NCBI GenBank assembly: GCA_017468435.1
Contig: JAFUIP010000020.1
Location: 1-64,000 of the forward strand
Direction: 5' to 3'
DNA length: 64,000 bases
Source: Bacteroidales bacterium
GTDB taxonomy: Bacteria > Bacteroidota > Bacteroidia > Bacteroidales > UBA1402
The position numbers were made by a program, and so were the translations under genes. The notes below the pieces were generated by a model. It did no database searches. It worked only from the letters and a program-made list of their open reading frames with translations, and was not told the DNA's origin. Within the stretch, counting starts at the first letter, position 1, and each line of letters begins with the position of its first letter. Of the stretch, positions 56,056 through 64,000 are shown in pieces.

Positions 56056-57889
56056 CTTCCATCAAATTAGCATTCAACAATCTTGTTTCCATCCACTTTC
56101 GGTTGGGAGCGATATCGCCTTTCAGATACTGTTCAAGCAAAAGGCTGGCCATGGGAACGGCCCAAGTGGCGCCGAAACCGCCGTTTTCTATAAAGACGAG
56201 CAGCGCTATCTGCGGGTTTTCCTTGGGCGCAAAACACATGAAAATAGAATGGTCCACACCGGCGTTCTGAGCCGTGCCGGTTTTTCCACAGACTTCTATG
56301 CCGGGCACTGCCACCCCACGCGAAGTTCCGAAAGATTCCGTCACCGCTGCGCGCATACCATCCACAATGGGTTGGAAATGCACCGAATCCACGCTCACCC
56401 GGTGAGGCGTCGTGAAACGTGGGTCAAGAGATTCTCCCTCAATGGCTTTCACCATGTGGGGCGTATAATACCATCCGCGATTGGCAATGATGGCACAAAG
56501 ATTCGCAATCTGCATGGGCGTGGCCAAAATTTCTCCTTGTCCTATGGAATTGGAAATAATGGTAGCGCCCTTCCAGCCGCGTTTTCCGTAAAGTTTATCG
56601 TAAAAATTCTCGTCGGGAATGAAGCCCGATTGTTCGTAAGCAATGTCAACGCCTAATTTTTCTCCGTAGCCGAAAGAACTCACATGATTGCGCCAAACCT
56701 GCATGGAAGCCTGAGAAGAACCATATTTTTCATCATCTACCATAGCTCGGTAAGCGGCCGCAAAATAAGCATTGCAGGAAGTGGCAATGGACGGAGCCAA
56801 AGCCATGGGTGACTCGTGCGAATGACAGCCCAATTTCATGCCGGCAAAGGAATAACCCTGATGACAAGCATATTTTGTTTGCGGCGTAATGATACCTTCT
56901 TGCAAGAGCACAAGAGCCTGCAGGGTTTTGAAAGTGGAGCCCGGCGGATAAAACGACTGTATGGGACGATTCAGGAAAACTTTGTATGGAGAATCGCTCA
57001 AAGCTCGGTAATGCTCGGAGCTGCCATTGCCAACCAACAAAGACGGGTCGTATGTGGGCGCCGACACGTAGCAGAGGATTTCCCCACTCGAAGGCTCAAT
57101 GGCCACCACTGCACCGCGCTTGTTCTGCATCAGGCTTTCAGCGTAAGCCTGCAAATCGGCATCCAACGAAAGCGTCAGATCTTTTCCGGGAACGGGCGGC
57201 ACATCCTTGTTTCCGTTGGCAAAACGGCCTTTGATGCGACCATGCACATCGCGCAGATAAAATTCTTTGCCCTTTTCGCCTCGCAACTTCTCTTCGTACA
57301 TTCGTTCAATACCCGAACGCCCGCTGTAATCGCCCACCGCATAATAAGCATCGTTTTCCAAGTCGCGGCGGTTCACTTCGCCCACATAACCAAGCGCATG
57401 CGCCGCCACCGGACGGGAATAGGAACGCAATGAACGTTTTTGCAAAGAAAATCCCGGATAATTGAACAAATGCTCCTGCAAGGGCGCACAAGCCTCCATA
57501 CTGAGTTGAGGCATAAAGACTTGCGGTGTATAAGACGAATAGCCCGGATTGATGCGTCGGTTGCGGATTTCCTTCATTCTTTTGTCGAAATCTTCTACAT
57601 TGATGCCCAAATGCCGGCAGAAAGACAAGGTATCGAGATTCTTCATTTCGCGGGTGGTCACCATCAAATCGTAATAGACGGAATTATAGACCATCACTTC
57701 TCCGTTCCTATCGTAAAGAATGCCTCTTTCGGGATAAATGGTTTTGACATGCTGGGCGTTCCTGTCGGCCGAGCGTTCGTATTCGTCAGAGAACAACTGC
57801 AGATGCGCCAGGCGGACAATGTACGCCAAAGCGACCACAACCACCATGGCTATGATGACGGTAGAACGGCTTGAATAATCTTTCGACAT
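56036..57889 (-). CDS. mrdA: Penicillin-binding protein 2 (elongation transpeptidase)
   Basis: 617 residues. One N-terminal membrane segment (STVIIAMVVVVALAYIVRLAHLQLF), a dimerisation domain with YPERGILYDRNGEVMVYN, and a transpeptidase domain with the active Ser in YPPGSTFKTLQ, then SCNAYF and the KTG motif CGKTGTAQN. It cross-links side-wall peptidoglycan with RodA. It starts 3 bp after mreD. Confidence 0.96.
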   Translation of the reverse strand: MSKDYSSRSTVIIAMVVVVALAYIVRLAHLQLFSDEYERSADRNAQHVKTIYPERGILYDRNGEVMVYNSVYYDLMVTTREMKNLDTLSFCRHLGINVEDFDKRMKEIRNRRINPGYSSYTPQVFMPQLSMEACAPLQEHLFNYPGFSLQKRSLRSYSRPVAAHALGYVGEVNRRDLENDAYYAVGDYSGRSGIERMYEEKLRGEKGKEFYLRDVHGRIKGRFANGNKDVPPVPGKDLTLSLDADLQAYAESLMQNKRGAVVAIEPSSGEILCYVSAPTYDPSLLVGNGSSEHYRALSDSPYKVFLNRPIQSFYPPGSTFKTLQALVLLQEGIITPQTKYACHQGYSFAGMKLGCHSHESPMALAPSIATSCNAYFAAAYRAMVDDEKYGSSQASMQVWRNHVSSFGYGEKLGVDIAYEQSGFIPDENFYDKLYGKRGWKGATIISNSIGQGEILATPMQIANLCAIIANRGWYYTPHMVKAIEGESLDPRFTTPHRVSVDSVHFQPIVDGMRAAVTESFGTSRGVAVPGIEVCGKTGTAQNAGVDHSIFMCFAPKENPQIALLVFIENGGFGATWAVPMASLLLEQYLKGDIAPNRKWMETRLLNANLMEVEPEQK

Positions 57890-57892
57890 CTT

Positions 57893-58378
57893 TTATCGGA
57901 AACGTTCCAGGAAAAACAACAGAAGTAAACTTGCCAGCGTGCTGCCCAAAATGCGGAACAAAAGCGTCAAGAGGGAAAAGAAGCTGAAACTTTCGACCAA
58001 AAAGAAACAGCTATGATGAATCAGCACCATCAGGAAAGCATATTTCCAAAAAGAGAGGAAGCCCATGGATTTTTCAGAAGGTTCCACGATATCTTCTTTC
58101 ACAGAGCACCAACGCAACAATGGCAAACGCAGATAAGCCACCAAAGTCAACGACATGGTGTGCATACCGGGTGTATCCAAACAGAAATCCAAGATGAGTC
58201 CGCTGATGAATCCTATGAGCAGGTTTCTATATACCGACCAGTTGGCCGGCCAGGCAATCACGGAAAAGAGATAAATGAAAGGCGTCAGCGACCAAAAATG
58301 CACAGGCTGCAAAACCATTACCTGCACAAAGAGCAGGAAGGCCAACAAGAGCAAATGTTTCAATAAAGTATTTTTCAT
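57893..58378 (-). CDS. mreD: Rod-shape protein MreD
   Basis: 161 residues with four to five membrane segments, starting MKNTLLKHLLLLAFLLFVQVMVLQPVHFW and including GFISGLILDFCLDTPGMHTMSLTLVAYLRLPLL, the family block with conserved Asp. Its start overlaps the mreC stop by 4 bp (ATGA). Confidence 0.9.
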   Translation of the reverse strand: MKNTLLKHLLLLAFLLFVQVMVLQPVHFWSLTPFIYLFSVIAWPANWSVYRNLLIGFISGLILDFCLDTPGMHTMSLTLVAYLRLPLLRWCSVKEDIVEPSEKSMGFLSFWKYAFLMVLIHHSCFFLVESFSFFSLLTLLFRILGSTLASLLLLFFLERFR

Positions 58379-59202
58379 TGCATAGCCTCCTTCTCCAACA
58401 ATTGCTGTTCTTCTTGATGTACCTTACGCAACAGACGTACATTGTCGAGTGTTTCGAAACGCGGAAACAAAGCCACTTCTGCCCTATAGAAACCTTCGGC
58501 GGGTTTCTTGAAGGTGCGAACAATGGTTCCGATGGGCAATCCTTCCGGGAAGGCTGAAGAGAATCCGCTGGTAACAATGGTGTCGCCCGCGGCCCACATC
58601 TGATAGTTCGGCAATTCCATCATGAGCGCCTTGTGCGTGTCGCCTCCTTCCCAAGTGAGAGAACCCACCACATCGCTGTGCTGCACCTTGCAACTGATGC
58701 GTGCCTGCACATTCAACACGGAGAGCACCACGCTGTAATGCGGAGAGCAAGCTTTCACAATGCCCACCACGCCATCCGGAGAGACCACGCCCATACCCTT
58801 TTCCACGCCGTCTTCCTTACCCACATCCAAGGTGAAATAGTTCGACATCATGGAAACACTGTTCTTGATGACACGGGCATGAATATACTCAAAATCCAAG
58901 GCAGGTTTCAAAGCCTGCTCTTGGATCTGATATGCTTGCAATGTTGCTTCGAGCGCAGCCACCCGCTTTTGCAAGTCGCTGTTTTGCTGCCACAAGACTT
59001 GGTTCTTTTCCCTCAGATTGAAATACGAACTTGTCTGATGACGCCAAGTGTACAGTTGTCCGCTTACGCGATTGGCCGAGGTGAATACCACGCTATGCTG
59101 AAAGTCGTTACCCTGCACCAGCAACACAAAGGCGAAGGCCTCCATCAGCAAGAATAGCACCACATGGCCGAAGCGAAGGAAAAACTGTATCAGAGAATGC
59201 AT
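58375..59202 (-). CDS. mreC: Rod-shape protein MreC
   Basis: 275 residues. One N-terminal membrane segment, a coiled coil (NLREKNQVLWQQNSDLQKRVAALEATLQAY, about 60-90) and the periplasmic beta domains (VKEDGVEKGMGVV-type: here DVGKEDGVEKGMGVVSPDGVVGIV, and GDTIVTSGFSSAFPEGLPIGTI). It links MreB to the wall machinery. The ATG shares one base with the mreB stop (TAATG). Confidence 0.95.
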   Translation of the reverse strand: MHSLIQFFLRFGHVVLFLLMEAFAFVLLVQGNDFQHSVVFTSANRVSGQLYTWRHQTSSYFNLREKNQVLWQQNSDLQKRVAALEATLQAYQIQEQALKPALDFEYIHARVIKNSVSMMSNYFTLDVGKEDGVEKGMGVVSPDGVVGIVKACSPHYSVVLSVLNVQARISCKVQHSDVVGSLTWEGGDTHKALMMELPNYQMWAAGDTIVTSGFSSAFPEGLPIGTIVRTFKKPAEGFYRAEVALFPRFETLDNVRLLRKVHQEEQQLLEKEAMQ

Positions 59203-60221
59203 TATCGCAACAAGAAATTGAATTTATCTACATGATTCAAGGCCACCGATGTACCTCTTGCCACAGCATGCAAAGGATCTTCGGGCACGATGAAAGGAAT
59301 CTTTATTTTGTCGGTCAGACGTTCAGCCAAACCACGCAACAAAGCACCGCCACCGGTCAGGTAGATACCGTTGCGAACAATGTCGGCATACAATTCAGGA
59401 GGCGTGTCTTCCAAAGCATTCAACACAGCCGTTTCCACCTTCGATACCGATTTTTCCAAACAATGCGAGATTTCCACATACGACACAGGCACTTCCATGG
59501 GCAAAGCCGTCATCTGGTTGGGGCCGTGCACAATGAAGTCTTCCGGAGGATTCTGCAATTCGGTCAAAGCCGAACCCACATTGATTTTAATGCGTTCTGC
59601 CGTTCTTTCACCAATGCGGATATTATGCTGACGACGCATATATTCCTGAATATCTGTAGTAAAATCGTCACCAGCCACACGAATGGACTGATTGGCCACG
59701 ATACCGCCCAAAGAAATGACGGCAATTTCCGTGGTGCCACCACCTATATCCACAATCATGTTGCCTTCGGGAGCTTCCACATCTATACCGATACCAATGG
59801 CAGCAGCCATGGGTTCGTAAATCAGATAGATATCGCGGGCACCCACGTGTTCGGCAGAGTCGCGCACGGCACGAATTTCCACTTCGGTAGAACCGGAAGG
59901 AATACAGATAACCATTCGCATCGTCGAGAAAAGACCACCGCTGCGGGGACTCACTTTCTTGATGAAACCGCGAATCATATGTTCGGCTGCGTCGAAGTCG
60001 GCAATCACACCGTCGCGCAAGGGGCGCACCGTCTTGATGTTAGGATTGACCTTTTCGTACATCAACTTGGCTTGCTGTCCCACGGCCAGAGGTTTGCCGG
60101 TTTTGGTCTCGAGTGCCACCACCGAAGGTTCGTCCACCAACACCTTGTCATTCATCAGAATAACGGTGTTGGCCGTACCGAGGTCCATCGCTATTTTTTG
60201 GGTAAAAGAGAAGAATCCCAT
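59202..60221 (-). CDS. mreB: Actin-like rod-shape protein MreB
   Basis: 339 residues. MGFFSFTQKIAMDLGTANTVILM (phosphate 1), NMIVDIGGGTTEIAVISLGGIV (phosphate 2), and LTGGGALLRGLAERLTDKIKIPF near the C-terminus. It forms membrane filaments that guide the elongasome. It follows purH by 6 bp, so it lacks a promoter of its own nearby. Confidence 0.98.
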   Translation of the reverse strand: MGFFSFTQKIAMDLGTANTVILMNDKVLVDEPSVVALETKTGKPLAVGQQAKLMYEKVNPNIKTVRPLRDGVIADFDAAEHMIRGFIKKVSPRSGGLFSTMRMVICIPSGSTEVEIRAVRDSAEHVGARDIYLIYEPMAAAIGIGIDVEAPEGNMIVDIGGGTTEIAVISLGGIVANQSIRVAGDDFTTDIQEYMRRQHNIRIGERTAERIKINVGSALTELQNPPEDFIVHGPNQMTALPMEVPVSYVEISHCLEKSVSKVETAVLNALEDTPPELYADIVRNGIYLTGGGALLRGLAERLTDKIKIPFIVPEDPLHAVARGTSVALNHVDKFNFLLR

Positions 60222-60227
60222 GATGTC

Positions 60228-61751
60228 TTAGTGTTTGAAATGTCTGAAACCGGTTGTTACCATAGCCATGTCGTTGGCATTGCAGTATTCGATAGACAAC
60301 TTGTCGTTGATGGAACCACCGGGATGGATCACAGCTTCCACACCTGCCTCATGTGCAATTTCCACACAGTCGGGGAAGGGGAAGAAAGCATCGGAAGCCA
60401 TCACGGCACCATTCAAGTCGAAACCGAAAGACTTAGCCTTGTCGATAGCCTGACGCAGTGCATCCACGCGAGAAGTCTGGCCCACACCCGAAGCACAAAG
60501 TTGTTTATCCTTGGCCAAAACGATGGCATTAGACTTGTTGTGCTTTACAATGATGTTGGCAAACAACAAATCTTCCACCTGCTTGGCAGTGGCGATCTTT
60601 TCGGTAACGGGAGTCAATTCTTCGGGACATTCGGTATGCAGATCCTTGTCTTGTACCAAAACACCGTTGAAGATAGAACGGAATTGCTTTTTGGCAGAAG
60701 ATTTTTCTTTCTGGATAAGGATGATACGGTTTTTCTTCTGAGACAAAACAGCCAAAGCGTCGGCATCGTAATCGGGAGCAATGATTACTTCGAAGAAAAG
60801 TTTGTTGATTTCTTCGGCAGTAGCCAAATCCACAGGACGGTTGCAAGAGAAAACACCACCGAAAGCAGACACGGGGTCACCGGCCAAAGCAGCAGTCCAA
60901 GCCTCGAGCAAAGTATCGCGAGAAGCCACGCCGCAAGCATTGTTGTGCTTGATGATAACGAAAGTGGGCTCTTCGAATTCGTCGCTCAAAGAAACGGCGG
61001 CATCGATATCGAGCAAGTTGTTGTAAGAAATTTCCTTACCCTGCAATTGTTCGAAAATTGCTGAGAAATCGCCATAGAAAGCGGCAGCCTGATGAGGATT
61101 TTCGCCATAACGCAAAGCGCGTGAATTATCTACGGCGCAACGGAAAGCAGAAGCTTCGTTATTGTCGAACCAATTGAAAATATGGCTGTCGTAGCCCGAA
61201 GAAACCTTGAAAGCTTCCTTGGCAAACCAACGACGTTCGGCCAAAGTGGTCTGAGCGCCCTTTTCTTTGAGAATATCGGCCAAAGCTGCATATTGAGCCT
61301 TGGAAGCCACAATCACCACGTCTTCGAAATTCTTGGCAGCGGCACGAATCAAAGAAATACCGCCGATATCAATTTTTTCGATAATATCTTCGGCGCTGGC
61401 ACCGCTAGCAACGGTAGCTTCGAAAGGATACAAATCCACAATCACCAAATCGATGGCGGGAATATCATATTGTTGGCAATGAGCCTGGTCCTGAGCTTCG
61501 GCACGACGATTCAAAATACCGCCGAACACCTTGGGATGCAAAGTCTTTACACGGCCACCCAAAATTGAGGGATAACCCGTAAGATCTTCTACCTTTTCGC
61601 AAGGATAACCCAAAGATTCGATGAACTGTTGGGTACCACCTGTCGAGATAAACTCTACACCTTCCTGGTGCAACATTTTCAGAATTTCGTCCAAGCCTTC
61701 CTTATGGAAAACAGAGACCAAAGCTTTGCTAATCTTCTTGTAATCTGACAT
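60228..61751 (-). CDS. purH: Bifunctional IMP cyclohydrolase / AICAR formyltransferase
   Basis: 507 residues. N-terminal MGS-like IMP cyclohydrolase (GVEFISTGGTQQFIESLG, VEDLTGYPSILGGRVKTLHPKVFGGIL) and C-terminal AICAR transformylase (SALRYGENPHQAAAFYG, LVIKHNNACGVA-type: here FVIIKHNNACGVASR, SDAFFPFPDCVEIAHEAGVEAVIHPGGSINDK). The last two steps of IMP synthesis. It heads the operon with the mre genes. The -7 element TAATTTTG at 61854-61847 (minus) lies about 96 nt ahead of the start. Confidence 0.98.
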   Translation of the reverse strand: MSDYKKISKALVSVFHKEGLDEILKMLHQEGVEFISTGGTQQFIESLGYPCEKVEDLTGYPSILGGRVKTLHPKVFGGILNRRAEAQDQAHCQQYDIPAIDLVIVDLYPFEATVASGASAEDIIEKIDIGGISLIRAAAKNFEDVVIVASKAQYAALADILKEKGAQTTLAERRWFAKEAFKVSSGYDSHIFNWFDNNEASAFRCAVDNSRALRYGENPHQAAAFYGDFSAIFEQLQGKEISYNNLLDIDAAVSLSDEFEEPTFVIIKHNNACGVASRDTLLEAWTAALAGDPVSAFGGVFSCNRPVDLATAEEINKLFFEVIIAPDYDADALAVLSQKKNRIILIQKEKSSAKKQFRSIFNGVLVQDKDLHTECPEELTPVTEKIATAKQVEDLLFANIIVKHNKSNAIVLAKDKQLCASGVGQTSRVDALRQAIDKAKSFGFDLNGAVMASDAFFPFPDCVEIAHEAGVEAVIHPGGSINDKLSIEYCNANDMAMVTTGFRHFKH

Positions 61752-61906
61752 ATCGCTAAATATTAAAAATTATTGTTCTTCTCTACTGCCGAAAGGCCTT
61801 TCCGCAACAACATGCAGCTTCACGAAAAAACCTCTGCAACAAGCCACAAAATTAATAATAAATAGCAAGTATCCGACCCAATTATCAATTATTTTTCAAA
61901 TAATTT
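61752..61906 (-). promoter_or_regulatory. purH upstream region with palindrome
   Basis: A perfect 12-bp palindrome, GAAAGGCCTTTC, lies at 61791-61802 between the probable promoter (TAATTTTG, 61854-61847) and purH. It may be an operator or an RNA hairpin. No terminator for the upstream GH67 gene was identified with confidence. Confidence 0.4.
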
Positions 61907-64000
61907 TCAAAGCGATTTCAGCAGGTATTTTGGCAACTTATTTTCGTCGGGAGAGCCATAAATGCCAAGGTCCAATTGCACGCGCTTGAGCGTCTCCAGA
62001 TCGAACTGAAAAGGAGCACAGCCTTCGGGTAGAGGCATTTGAGAGAAAGTTTGAAAATACTGCACACAGGCATCTCGCCACCAGATGGCATCCTTGGCCT
62101 GACGAATCAGCTTGTCATGCACCGCTTCGTATCGAGCCTTATCCACGTATTTTTCCACAGATTCCCAGGTTTTCACGAAAGATGCCGCCTCTTCCATGCC
62201 TTCTTGATAGGTGTAGCAAAGTTCGTCCCAGAGGCTGTTTCCACTTTTCATGCGATAATCCCAAGGCAGATGATGAAACCAAAGCAGGAGATTTTCCGGA
62301 CAAGTCTGCGCATCGTTATACTGCGAAGCCAAAGGTTCATGATACTGAGCCACCGCCGCACTGCCCTTCGTCGTCCTATCGAAGCCGATGCCATCGGACG
62401 AAGCCTGATGATAGTAAGCGGGCATCCAATCGGGACGAGAAGCGCCTTCCCATGGGCCGGGGCCGTAATGTCCTTGATGTGAGAAAATATGATGCAGGCC
62501 CAAAGGCATTTCATACTTCACGCAAGTTTCGCGCGACATGAGCATCATCTTTTTGACAGGTTCCAGGAATTGTTTCCTGCTATTGAAAGTTTGTCGCAGC
62601 CATTCATCGGCAAGTTGCTCGGAACTGAGCGAAGGATTCCAGGCCATGCGTCCGTAAGCGTACCAGTTGGCCTGCGCAAAATGATGTCCGCACCAGTTTC
62701 TGTCGTCGCCGATATTGCTCACTCCGGCAATGGCACTGAGCGATTTCGCCGACGATATTGCCTGTTCTTGCGCTGTTTCCCGACGCGGAAGGCCTTGCGT
62801 AACAGCCGCCACGGTAGAGCCCTCGCCGTCACGATAAGTATCCGACCAAAGAAATTCATGCCACATGGGATGCAGATACACCAAATGATTGGAAAAACCC
62901 AAATACTCCTGTGTAATCTGCACTTCGGCCATCGTCTGCGTGCGCCTTAATTGAGCAAACAAAGGATTGAATGGCTCGCGCGGCTGAAAATCCACCGGAC
63001 CGTTTTTTATCTGAATAATCACATTATCGCGAAATTGCCCGTCCAAGGGAACAAATTCTTCGCAGGCCTGCTTGGCCCTGTCAGCCGACTTGGCGTCGTA
63101 CACGAAAGCCCGCCACATAACAATGCCGCCATAAGGAGCCAGCGCATCGGCCAACATATTGGCACCATCGGCATGCGTGAGCCCATAATCTTGCGGACCC
63201 GATTGACCTTCGGAATTGGCCTTCACCAGAAAACCTCCGAAATCGGGAATAAGCGCGTAAATCTCCCCTATTTTGTCGTTCCACCAACGGATGACATCCT
63301 TATCGAGCGGATCGGATGTTTTCAATTTTCCCAAGTGCTTGGGCGAGGCAAAATTCAAAGACAAAAAGACCCTGATTCCATAGGGACGAAACAGATCGGC
63401 CAAGGCCTTCACTTTGTGTAAATAAGGTGTGCTGAGCATCACCGGATTGGCATTCACATTGTTGAGCACGGTGCCGTTTATCCCGATAGATGCATTGGCT
63501 CGCGCATATTGCTTATACAAAGACGGAAGCGCCGTTGGAAGCGCGTCCCATTTCCACAGCGAAGAGCCTGCATAACCACGCTCAACAGACCCATTCGGAT
63601 TATCCCAATGATTCAAAAGTCTATACTGATAGGCCGGCGTTTCTGTCTTCGTAAACGATGTCTTTCCCAACTGTCCGCAGGCCTGCATCCGAAGCAAATC
63701 ATATACCGCATAGAGCGCGGCCACCGGAGTCCGGGCAGAGAGAATCACCGAGTCGGCACTATATTTAATATGGTATGACTGCGGCGAGGCATTCACCAGA
63801 CTCTCCGGCAGGTATGAAGCTTCCTCTTCCACGAGCAGGCGCAAGGCTTGTTTCCCTTGCCAAAGCTTCAGTTCTTCCTGTATGATATCCAAAGTGGTCT
63901 GAGGCCGGGTTTCAGTTGGCGTCGCATTTGCATGGAGGCTTGCACTTGCGTTTGCATGGACGCTTGTGCTTGCGTTTGCATGGAGGCTTGCATTTTCTAT
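61907..64000 (-). CDS. GH67 alpha-glucuronidase, start beyond the window
   Basis: The frame runs unbroken to the window edge, so the N-terminus (probably a signal peptide) is missing; about 697 residues are present. It matches GH67: NANPVMLSTPYLHKVKALADLFRPYGIRVFLSLNFASPKHLG, DFGGFLVKANSEGQSGPQDYGL (general-acid Glu region), IQIKNGPVDFQPREPFNP (Asp) and QITQEYLGFSNHLVYL (Glu). GH67 enzymes remove 4-O-methyl-glucuronic acid from the ends of xylo-oligosaccharides. An Ala/Asn/Ser/His-rich tandem repeat precedes the catalytic region (63927-63998). Confidence 0.93.
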   Translation of the reverse strand: MENASLHANASTSVHANASASLHANATPTETRPQTTLDIIQEELKLWQGKQALRLLVEEEASYLPESLVNASPQSYHIKYSADSVILSARTPVAALYAVYDLLRMQACGQLGKTSFTKTETPAYQYRLLNHWDNPNGSVERGYAGSSLWKWDALPTALPSLYKQYARANASIGINGTVLNNVNANPVMLSTPYLHKVKALADLFRPYGIRVFLSLNFASPKHLGKLKTSDPLDKDVIRWWNDKIGEIYALIPDFGGFLVKANSEGQSGPQDYGLTHADGANMLADALAPYGGIVMWRAFVYDAKSADRAKQACEEFVPLDGQFRDNVIIQIKNGPVDFQPREPFNPLFAQLRRTQTMAEVQITQEYLGFSNHLVYLHPMWHEFLWSDTYRDGEGSTVAAVTQGLPRRETAQEQAISSAKSLSAIAGVSNIGDDRNWCGHHFAQANWYAYGRMAWNPSLSSEQLADEWLRQTFNSRKQFLEPVKKMMLMSRETCVKYEMPLGLHHIFSHQGHYGPGPWEGASRPDWMPAYYHQASSDGIGFDRTTKGSAAVAQYHEPLASQYNDAQTCPENLLLWFHHLPWDYRMKSGNSLWDELCYTYQEGMEEAASFVKTWESVEKYVDKARYEAVHDKLIRQAKDAIWWRDACVQYFQTFSQMPLPEGCAPFQFDLETLKRVQLDLGIYGSPDENKLPKYLLKSL
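63927..63998 (-). repeat. 24-bp tandem repeat in the GH67 N-terminus
   Basis: Three 24-bp units, 63927-63950, 63951-63974 and 63975-63998, differ at a few bases, with the last diverging at its outer end. On the minus strand they encode an 8-residue period, LHANASTS / VHANASAS / LHANATPT. The array reaches the window edge and may continue. Confidence 0.85.

Noticed and set aside
59232..61064. 610-codon open frame opposite mreB and purH
   Set aside because: It crosses two well-defined genes on the other strand and shows no recognisable domain.

Overview
The window looks like chromosome from a Bacteroidota species, order Bacteroidales, possibly a Prevotella-like gut commensal (family level is inference). 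The pointers are recurrent Bacteroidetes-type promoters (TTG, about 19-21 nt, then TAnnTTTG), a GldH lipoprotein behind ricT, the purH-mreBCD-mrdA-rodA cluster, a PurF paralogue without the N-terminal cysteine, tRNA genes without encoded CCA, and polysaccharide-degrading enzymes with signal peptides. Coding density is very high, with many TAATG or ATGA stop/start overlaps.

Positions 1-9.1 kb hold a complete type I-C CRISPR-Cas locus on the minus strand, visibly richer in A+T than the rest: cas3-cas5-cas8c-cas7-[RhuM-family gene]-cas4-cas1-cas2, then a leader and a small array of three spacers. The RhuM-family gene is tightly built into the operon and is the best candidate here for an undescribed component of a defence system. 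Divergent from cas3 is a umuDC mutagenic polymerase pair (9.28-10.97 kb).

11-18.5 kb is a five-gene minus-strand operon (TPR protein, exported unknown, galM, secreted pectate lyase-like protein, hexapeptide acyltransferase). 18.6-28.2 kb carries lepA, a double-flavodoxin protein, an aspartate aminotransferase, tRNA-Met, a START-like protein, an LptF/G-type permease, ribBA, a GH43-like enzyme and a beta-barrel protein. 28.3-36.8 kb has a zinc-ribbon protein, a Nif3-like protein and aspS, then carB with a degenerate PurF paralogue, and tRNA-Pro.

38.3-43.9 kb is a branched-chain amino acid operon (ilvD-ilvB-ilvN-ilvC). In front of it is a textbook transcription attenuator: promoter, a 20-codon leader peptide with 13 Ile/Leu/Val codons, an antiterminator segment directly after its stop codon, and a terminator ahead of ilvD. 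43.9-46.6 kb has rlmH, miaA and gapA; an unannotated 28-residue lipoprotein ORF lies just upstream. 46.8-51 kb is an M23 peptidase-holB-ricT-gldH operon. 51-54.5 kb holds a CE12-CE8 pectin esterase fusion and an EF-hand membrane protein of unknown function. 54.6-61.8 kb is the cell-shape operon with purH at its head. The window ends inside a GH67 alpha-glucuronidase whose N-terminus contains a 24-bp tandem repeat.

Overall this is a housekeeping backbone (translation, cell wall, nucleotides, BCAA, riboflavin) with scattered pectin/xylan enzymes and one accessory defence locus at the left edge. No insertion sequence, integrase or rRNA was seen.
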